A stretch of 45,909 nt of DNA from JAKQDH01 sp029558835 (lineage in GTDB: Bacteria; Planctomycetota; Phycisphaerae; UBA1845): contig DAOQSN010000041.1 in assembly GCA_035356615.1 (NCBI GenBank), positions 1 through 45,909 on the forward strand, read 5' to 3'. Below the pieces are notes generated by a model. The model made no database searches and had not been told where the DNA came from. It saw only the letters and a program-made list of their open reading frames with translations. Of this stretch, positions 41,496 through 45,909 are shown one piece after another (position 1 is the first letter of the stretch; each line of letters begins with the position of its first letter). The position numbers and the translations under genes were made by a program.

Positions 41496-41838
41496 CGGGT
41501 GGGAGGGGAAGCAACGCAGTGAGGAACGCTCAGATGGGTTTCAGCACGCTCAGAACAGGTACCTGCCGGACCGGCAAGGCCCGCGCGGCCGCGACCGGAT
41601 CCACGCCGCCGCGCGCGGTTTGTTGGCCGGCACTGACTACTGAGTGTGCCTTCTTGCGGGTGCGGCCTGTAGTGGCCCAGGTGGGAACGCCCGCAAACGG
41701 CTGCCCGCGGTGGAGGCTGCGGGACGCGACGTAATGAACGTCGCGGGCGTGTGACACGGGTTCGGCACGCGACCGTTGGTCGGTCGCCCCGGGTCGGACG
41801 GCGCCAGCCGGATGAGGATCGGCCACGGGAGAGTTGTG
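41496..41838. other. Gap with several hairpins between flgL and fliW
   Basis: CGCGACGT-AATGA-ACGTCGCG (41725-41745) is a perfect 8-bp stem. GCGACC/GGTCGC near 41769-41786 forms a second one. They may terminate the long flg transcript or hold the fliW-csrA-fliC promoter. No gene is supported, although a frame of about 80 codons is open at 41492. Confidence 0.5.
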
Positions 41839-42288
41839 ATGATCATCGAGACGTCGCGTTTCGGTCAGGTGGAGGTGGACCCGAGCCGCCTGATCACCTT
41901 CGAGGATGGCATCCTCGGGTTCCCCAGCGAACACGACTACGCCCTCATCCAGACCGGCGAAGGGAGCGGTTTCTACTGGCTCCAGTCGGTGGACTGCCGC
42001 GAGCTGGCGTTCGTCGTGTGCGATCCACGCCTGTTCGTCGCCGACTACCAGGTGCCGGTCAAGCTGGAGGAACTCCAGAGAATCGATCTCGAGGGTCCCC
42101 AGGATGCCCAGGTGTTCATCATCGTCAACAAGGTGAACAACCTGCTGACCGGCAACCTCCAGGGCCCGCTGGTGATCAACGTGCGCAACCGGCACGGGCG
42201 GCAACTGGTCCTCAGCGACAAACGCTACTCCACCCGGCATCCTCTGCTGCGCCTGGGAAGCCTGGCTGCGGTCGGGAAGACCGCGTAA
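41839..42288 (+). CDS. fliW: Flagellar assembly factor FliW
   Basis: FliW binds CsrA and flagellin, relieving CsrA repression of flagellin translation when flagellin is free. The 149-residue product begins MIIETSRFGQVEVDPSRLIT in part and contains FEDGILGFPSEHDYALI, VVCDPRLFVADY and NLQGPLVINVRNRHGRQLV, the family order. ATG 41839 has GGGAG seven bases upstream; ATG 41812 is in frame. A hairpin GGCTCCG-GTGGT-CGGAGCC follows the stop at once. Confidence 0.93.
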   Translation: MIIETSRFGQVEVDPSRLITFEDGILGFPSEHDYALIQTGEGSGFYWLQSVDCRELAFVVCDPRLFVADYQVPVKLEELQRIDLEGPQDAQVFIIVNKVNNLLTGNLQGPLVINVRNRHGRQLVLSDKRYSTRHPLLRLGSLAAVGKTA

Positions 42289-42504
42289 GGCTCCGGTGGT
42301 CGGAGCCACGGTACGCCGGCTACAATCCAGTGGCATCTGCTTGTCAGGCCGGGACCGCTGACTCCACGTTCGGTACACCGTCGGTCGGGACCGCCCGCCG
42401 GCCCTGCCCCGCTGTCTTGGGGCAGGCAACCGCTCCGCGGCCTGCGTGCCGACCCCCGGGTGCATGGGCGAAACGCATCGGCACAGCCGAGGAAGGAGCC
42501 GAGG
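42289..42504. promoter_or_regulatory. Structured csrA leader
   Basis: Two hairpins lie here: GGCTCCG/CGGAGCC (42289-42307) and CCTGCCCC/GGGGCAGG (42403-42426). The ribosome-binding site region carries three GGA motifs (42491, 42495 and 42503), the core of CsrA binding sites, so CsrA may repress its own translation. Confidence 0.45.
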
Positions 42505-42756
42505 ATGTTGGTGCTATCTCGACAACGCGATGAAACCATCATGATCGGCGACGACGTGGAAATCACCGTCGTTGACATCCGGGGCGACAAGGTTCGCCTG
42601 GGGATCACCGCGCCCCGCAACATTCAGGTCCATCGCAAGGAAGTCTACGAAGCCATCAAACGTGAGAATCAACAGGCGGCCCAGCTTTCCCCGCAGGACG
42701 TCCCCCAGGTCCTCAAGCCCGACGGGAACGCCAACGGAAAGCGAGGCAAGGGATAG
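42505..42756 (+). CDS. csrA: Carbon storage regulator CsrA
   Basis: CsrA dimers bind GGA motifs in mRNA leaders and block ribosome access. The 83-residue product starts MLVLSRQRDETIMIGDDVEI and carries the RNA-binding arm VHRKEVYEAI with R44 and E46. The tail (QQAAQLSPQDVPQVLKPDG) is longer than in gammaproteobacteria, as in many CsrA proteins that act with FliW. ATG 42505 has GGAAGGAG eight bases upstream. Confidence 0.95.
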   Translation: MLVLSRQRDETIMIGDDVEITVVDIRGDKVRLGITAPRNIQVHRKEVYEAIKRENQQAAQLSPQDVPQVLKPDGNANGKRGKG

Positions 42757-42884
42757 AGGCGCCGCCCGCCGCCCGCGGGGGCGGCAGGTCGCGGCTGACA
42801 CGCAAACGTCAGGGAACTGGAGAACAAGGACGGCCAACCTGCGGGTTCGCCAAAGCTCAACCGGGTAATCAAGGAGGATTGCTC
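42757..42884 (+). promoter_or_regulatory. Flagellin leader with clustered GGA (CsrA-type) sites
   Basis: GGA occurs at 42813, 42819 and 42828 (in AGGGAACTGGAGAACAAGGA), the last in ACAAGGACG, close to the CsrA consensus. Two more lie in the Shine-Dalgarno AAGGAGG at 42871-42877. A small hairpin between them reads AACC-TGC-GGGTT. The layout matches two-site CsrA repression as in the Bacillus hag leader. No sigma-28 promoter was found in these 128 bases. Confidence 0.55.
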
Positions 42885-44318
42885 ATGTCCACGATCAACA
42901 CCAATATCCCCTCGCTCGTCGCCCAGCGGCACCTGAGCGGTTCCCAACGCTCGCTGGCGACCTCCCTGGAACGACTGGCGAGCGGACTCCAGATCAACCG
43001 CGGGGCCGATAACCCCGCCGGCTTGATCGTGTCGGAACGCCTGCGCGCGGAAGTGGCCGCCCTCAACCAGGCGATCGACAACTCCAGCCGCGCCATCAAC
43101 GTCATCGCCACGGCCGAGGGCGCGCTCGATGAGGTCGCCCGCCTGCTCATCGACATTCAGGCCCTGCTCATCGAAGCCGCCAACACCGGCGCCTTCTCCG
43201 ACGAGGAAATGGCCGCCAACCAGTTGCAGATCGACTCCGCCATTGACTCCATCACCCGCATCGCCAACACCACGACCTTCGCGGGCCGCAAGTTGCTCGA
43301 CGGGCAAATGGACTACGTCACCAGCGGCGTGCAGGGTGCCACCCTGGGCGATGTGCAGGTGCTCGGCGCGAAGTTCGGCAGCAGCAGCTCCATCCCCGTC
43401 ATGGTCCAAGTCACCCAGTCGGCCCTGAAGGCCGAATTGCAGTACCGTCTGGGCAGCTTCACCGGCTCCGCCACCAGCATCGACGTGGCGGGCATCAACG
43501 GGATCATCACGCTCAGCTTCCCGGCCAGCGCCTCCAGCGTTGACATCGTCACCGCGATCAACAACACCAGCGATGCCACCGGGGTCACGGCCGTCGCCAG
43601 CTCCGATCCCACCCAGGGCTTCAAGATCCAGAGTTCCACCTACGGCACCGACGCCTTCGTCAGCGTGACCGAACGCACGCCCGGCAGCTCGCTGACCTTC
43701 TACGACCGCAACGGCGGAGACGTCAGCCGCACCGTCGGCGTCGATGCCGAGGGCACCATCAACGGCGCCCGCACCATCGGCGACGGGCTCAAGCTGGCGC
43801 TCAGCACCGCCATGCTCAAAATGGAGGTGACCCTCGCCCAGGGCGAGTGGGCCAGCAGCACCACCTTCCACATCACCGGCGGCGGAGCGCTCTTCCAGCT
43901 CGGACCCCAGGCCACCATCAACCTCCAGGAGAACATCGGCATCCGCAGCATCCAGGCCAACCGTCTGGGCGATGCGATCGTCGGCTACCTCTCGGAACTC
44001 AAGAGCGGGCAGGCCAACTCGCTCAAGACCCGCAACTTCAAGCAGGCGTCCGACATCGTGGAGGAAGTCATCACCCAGGTGGCCGTCCTGCGCGGACGCC
44101 TCGGTGCCTTCGAACGCAACACGCTGCAACCTAACATCTCCCAGCTTATGGTCACGACGGAAAACCTGACCGCGTCCGAGTCGGTCATCCGGGACACCGA
44201 CTTCGCCGTGGAAACCACCAGCCTGACCCGCAACCAGATCCTGGTCCAGGCCGGCAACAGCATTCTCGCAATCGCCAACGCGCAGTCGCAGAACGTCCTG
44301 ACCCTCCTGGGCGGGTAA
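42885..44318 (+). CDS. fliC: Flagellin
   Basis: Flagellin forms the filament. The 477-residue product has the N-terminal D0/D1 region (SGSQRSLATSLERLASGLQI, then RGADNPAGLIVSERLRAEV) and a variable middle with one Flagellin-IN-like repeat (about 205-255). The C-terminal D1/D0 region reads SVIRDTDFAVETTSLTRNQI, then LVQAGNSILAIANAQSQNV. ATG 42885 has AAGGAGG eight bases upstream. It is the last gene of fliW-csrA-fliC and the only flagellin in the window. A terminator follows. Confidence 0.95.
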   Translation: MSTINTNIPSLVAQRHLSGSQRSLATSLERLASGLQINRGADNPAGLIVSERLRAEVAALNQAIDNSSRAINVIATAEGALDEVARLLIDIQALLIEAANTGAFSDEEMAANQLQIDSAIDSITRIANTTTFAGRKLLDGQMDYVTSGVQGATLGDVQVLGAKFGSSSSIPVMVQVTQSALKAELQYRLGSFTGSATSIDVAGINGIITLSFPASASSVDIVTAINNTSDATGVTAVASSDPTQGFKIQSSTYGTDAFVSVTERTPGSSLTFYDRNGGDVSRTVGVDAEGTINGARTIGDGLKLALSTAMLKMEVTLAQGEWASSTTFHITGGGALFQLGPQATINLQENIGIRSIQANRLGDAIVGYLSELKSGQANSLKTRNFKQASDIVEEVITQVAVLRGRLGAFERNTLQPNISQLMVTTENLTASESVIRDTDFAVETTSLTRNQILVQAGNSILAIANAQSQNVLTLLGG

Positions 44319-44336
44319 GACGCTGATCCTCCGCCC

Positions 44337-44364
44337 CCCTCTCCCCCCCCGTTGGGGGAGAGGG
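44337..44364. repeat. CCCTCTCCCCC/GGGGGAGAGGG hairpin after fliC
   Basis: A perfect 11-bp stem with a CCCGTT loop, 18 bases after the fliC stop. It belongs to the same type as the in-gene copy at 22027. It can also act as a transcription pause or RNA-stabilising stem. Confidence 0.7.
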
Positions 44365-44406
44365 TCGGGTACGGGGAAGACGGGCACCGCAGACCGCCAA
44401 CGCCCA

Positions 44407-44443
44407 CGGGCGGGATGTCGTCACCGTTACGACCTCCCGCCCG
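44407..44443. terminator. Terminator between fliC and tadA
   Basis: CGGGCGGGATGTCGT (44407-44421) pairs with ACGACCTCCCGCCCG (44429-44443), 14 of 15 positions, with a CACCGTT loop. TTCGTTTGT follows on the plus strand. It lies between convergent genes and may serve both. Confidence 0.75.
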
Positions 44444-44472
44444 TTCGTTTGTCCTGCCGCCGACGCCCCGGC

Positions 44473-44952
44473 CTATTTCTTCCCCAGGCGCCGCTGGCGG
44501 GCGAAGAACTCTTGCAGCAGGGAGGCACATTCCTCCCGGCAAACCAACGGCCCCAGCTCGACCCGATGGTTCAGACGGGGATCGCTGACGATCGTATACA
44601 GCGACCCGCAGGCGCCCGCCTTCGGGTCCGGCGTACCGAACACCAGCCGCGGCACCCGGGCCAGCACCAGTGCCCCCGCACACATCGCGCAGGGTTCCAG
44701 CGTCACGTACAACGTGCAGCCCTCCAGACGCCAGCAGCCCAGCGCCCCGGCCGCCGCCGTGATCGCCAGCATCTCCGCGTGCGCCGTCGGGTCATTCAGC
44801 CGCTCGCGCTGGTTGTGACCGCGACCGATGATCCGCCCCGCCTGTACCACTACCGCCCCGACGGGAACCTCGTTCTCTTCGAGGGCGGCTTGGGCCTCAC
44901 GCAGCGCCGCACGCATGAACCGCTCGTCGTCCCCAGGCTCCAGGTTGAACAT
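44473..44952 (-). CDS. tadA: tRNA adenosine(34) deaminase TadA
   Basis: TadA converts adenosine to inosine at position 34 of tRNA-Arg. The 159-residue product has the zinc and catalytic residues H58 and E60 (HAEM) and C88 and C91 (PCAMC), each one off the E. coli numbering. The start at ATG 44952 follows from the family N-terminus (RFMRAALREAQ). An upstream open frame overlaps the arsC gene end and is not coding. Confidence 0.93.
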   Translation of the reverse strand: MFNLEPGDDERFMRAALREAQAALEENEVPVGAVVVQAGRIIGRGHNQRERLNDPTAHAEMLAITAAAGALGCWRLEGCTLYVTLEPCAMCAGALVLARVPRLVFGTPDPKAGACGSLYTIVSDPRLNHRVELGPLVCREECASLLQEFFARQRRLGKK

Positions 44953-44986
44953 CTCCGCGTGCACGCCTGTCTCCACCGGCCCCGGC

Positions 44987-45469
44987 TCAGATCTCGCCCA
45001 GTCGGTCCAGGCGACGCTGCACCTCCCCCCGTGGCAGGCTGAAGTCCACCTCCACGAGCCCCTCGATCTTGGCATACAGACGCCGGGCGACCCGGACGGC
45101 GTACTCGAGCATCTCGTCCGGCGTGCCGAGAAACGTGGCGGGATCCGGCAGGGCCCAATGGCTGCGTACGGCCGGTCCGTGCCACACCGGGCAGGGCAGG
45201 GCGGCCGCGTTGTCGCAGACTGTGATCACCACGTCGAGCGGCTGCCCCGCGAACTCATCCCAGCTCTTGGAGCGAAGCTCGCCCACCGGAACGCGGAGCC
45301 GTGTTAACGCCCGCACGGCCAGGTCATGCACAAAGCCCGCCGGGTGCGAGCCCGCGCTGCAAGCCTCGAACCGCTCGCCCCCCAGGTGACGCAGGATCGC
45401 CTCGCCCATCGGTGACCGACAGGAGTTGCCCGTGCACAGGAACAATACTCTCAAAGGTCGGATACCCAC
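44987..45469 (-). CDS. arsC: Arsenate reductase, ArsC thioredoxin-coupled type
   Basis: ArsC reduces arsenate to arsenite using a cysteine relay; the fold is that of low-molecular-weight tyrosine phosphatases. The 160-residue product has the P-loop C12-TGNSC17-RS, and the relay cysteines in VITVCDNAAALPCP (C85 and C93). These support ArsC rather than a phosphatase. No ars operon genes are adjacent. It is followed 34 bases later by tadA. Confidence 0.88.
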   Translation of the reverse strand: MGIRPLRVLFLCTGNSCRSPMGEAILRHLGGERFEACSAGSHPAGFVHDLAVRALTRLRVPVGELRSKSWDEFAGQPLDVVITVCDNAAALPCPVWHGPAVRSHWALPDPATFLGTPDEMLEYAVRVARRLYAKIEGLVEVDFSLPRGEVQRRLDRLGEI

Positions 45470-45569
45470 CGAAGTACCTCCCCCTTGCGACCGAGGCGCC
45501 CTCTACCCGCAAAGCCCGGTCATCGTCAAGCCCGATGGGGTCCAGTCCCGTTCCGTCCGCCGAAAGAAA

Positions 45570-45601
45570 GAGCACCGTCGTCCCCCAGGTCGACGGTGCT
45601 C
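45570..45601 (-). terminator. Intrinsic terminator for the edge gene
   Basis: GAGCACCGTCG (45570-45580) and CGACGGTGCTC (45591-45601) form a perfect 11-bp stem with a 10-base loop. On the minus strand CTTTCTTTCG follows. It lies 36 bases past the stop of the gene at the window edge. Confidence 0.85.
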
Positions 45602-45636
45602 GGTACACGGCATACGCTGATAACGAGTACCCGCGG

Positions 45637-45909
45637 TTACTCGGTCACGCAGTCTTCATACGACGGTCGTCCGTCACCAGTATGCCAGAGCGTCGTCAGA
45701 AGATCCTCGGCCGGGCAGGTATCCTTCTGCCAGCCCGGACCGCGCACGATCACGCAGCGCATCGAGGTTTGCTTGGCGTTCTCACTGAATACCTTCTCGG
45801 ACCGGTAGTGCAGGGCATACCCCTCGCTGTCCTCCGAACCGATGATGTAGATCATCTGCGTGTCCGCGTGAGCGTCGGCAAACGCGCGGTTGTACGTCCA
45901 GTCCTGTCC
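45637..45909 (-). CDS. C-terminal part of an unidentified protein, cut by the window edge
   Basis: The frame is open to the end of the window on the minus strand and ends at a stop at 45637-45639. The visible 90 residues include DWTYNRAFADAHADTQMIYI, then GSEDSEGYALHYRSEKVFSE and CPAEDLLTTLWHTG. The NRAFADAHAD segment resembles the FADGH tail of planctomycete type II secretion-like pseudopilins, but this is only a suggestion. A terminator follows. Confidence 0.7.
   Translation of the reverse strand, partial: GQDWTYNRAFADAHADTQMIYIIGSEDSEGYALHYRSEKVFSENAKQTSMRCVIVRGPGWQKDTCPAEDLLTTLWHTGDGRPSYEDCVTE

Noticed and set aside
41492..41734. 80-codon frame after flgL
   Set aside because: Its composition is random-looking, it has no homology that I can recognise, and hairpins run through it.
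42669..44387. 572-codon frame antisense to fliC
   Set aside because: It has Gly/Asp/Val-rich low-complexity composition, overlaps flagellin entirely and has no ribosome-binding site.

Overview
The window comes from a GC-rich, flagellated, diderm bacterium. It is most likely a planctomycete, probably of the Phycisphaerae type. The evidence is a secreted protein ending in dockerin-like aspartate repeats (D-x-D-G-D-V-D), a small PEP-CTERM protein, an LpxC-FabZ fusion inside a complete early lipid A cluster, and a flagellar cluster that runs on into fliW-csrA-fliC. No rRNA, tRNA or CRISPR array was seen. Rank below phylum is inference only.

Layout. (1) 208-7898, plus strand: an outer-membrane biogenesis operon, bamA - skp/ompH - lpxD - lpxC/fabZ - lpxA - Gfo/Idh/MocA oxidoreductase. 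It is followed by an M32 carboxypeptidase (7910-9433). (2) 9605-15827, mainly minus strand: RtcB RNA ligase, a PIN-like protein with less biased codon use, alaS, rplT and rpmI. (3) 16218-19556, plus: fliA (sigma-28), truA and a GT4 glycosyltransferase. (4) 19534-21504, minus: a POT-type peptide transporter with a large soluble insertion. (5) 21883-25970, plus: a NodB-like/dockerin secreted protein, a small BamE/SmpA-like membrane-anchored protein and hisS. (6) 26078-30030, minus: an Asp-containing monocluster ferredoxin, a gamma-carbonic-anhydrase-like hexapeptide protein and an ABC permease/ATPase pair. (7) 30793-31323, plus: a PEP-CTERM protein. (8) 32052-44318, plus: flgF-flgG-flgA-flgH-flgI-flgJ-flgN-flgK-flgL, then fliW-csrA-fliC. 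(9) 44473-45909, minus: tadA, an ArsC-type arsenate reductase and a gene cut by the window edge.

How the parts work together. Region 1 couples folding of outer-membrane proteins (BamA, OmpH/Skp) to the first acylation and deacetylation steps of lipid A. The LpxC-FabZ fusion puts hydroxyacyl-ACP metabolism on the same polypeptide. Region 8 builds the distal rod, the P and L rings, the hook-filament junction and the filament. FliW, CsrA and a leader rich in GGA motifs are arranged as expected for post-transcriptional control of flagellin. FliA, about 16 kb away, is the likely late-gene sigma factor.

The least explained part of the window is its repeat content. There is a family of about 100-150 bp elements with GGGTGGCATG-type inverted ends (three copies, one reversed). 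There is a second GGGTGCCATGC family, a roughly 55-bp repeat pair flanking the PEP-CTERM gene, and a GGGGTCAGGAGCC REP-like palindrome between bamA and skp. Three loci carry 7-bp tandem repeats. Palindromic pieces also appear inside reading frames (alaS and the NodB-like gene). No new defence or CRISPR system could be supported.
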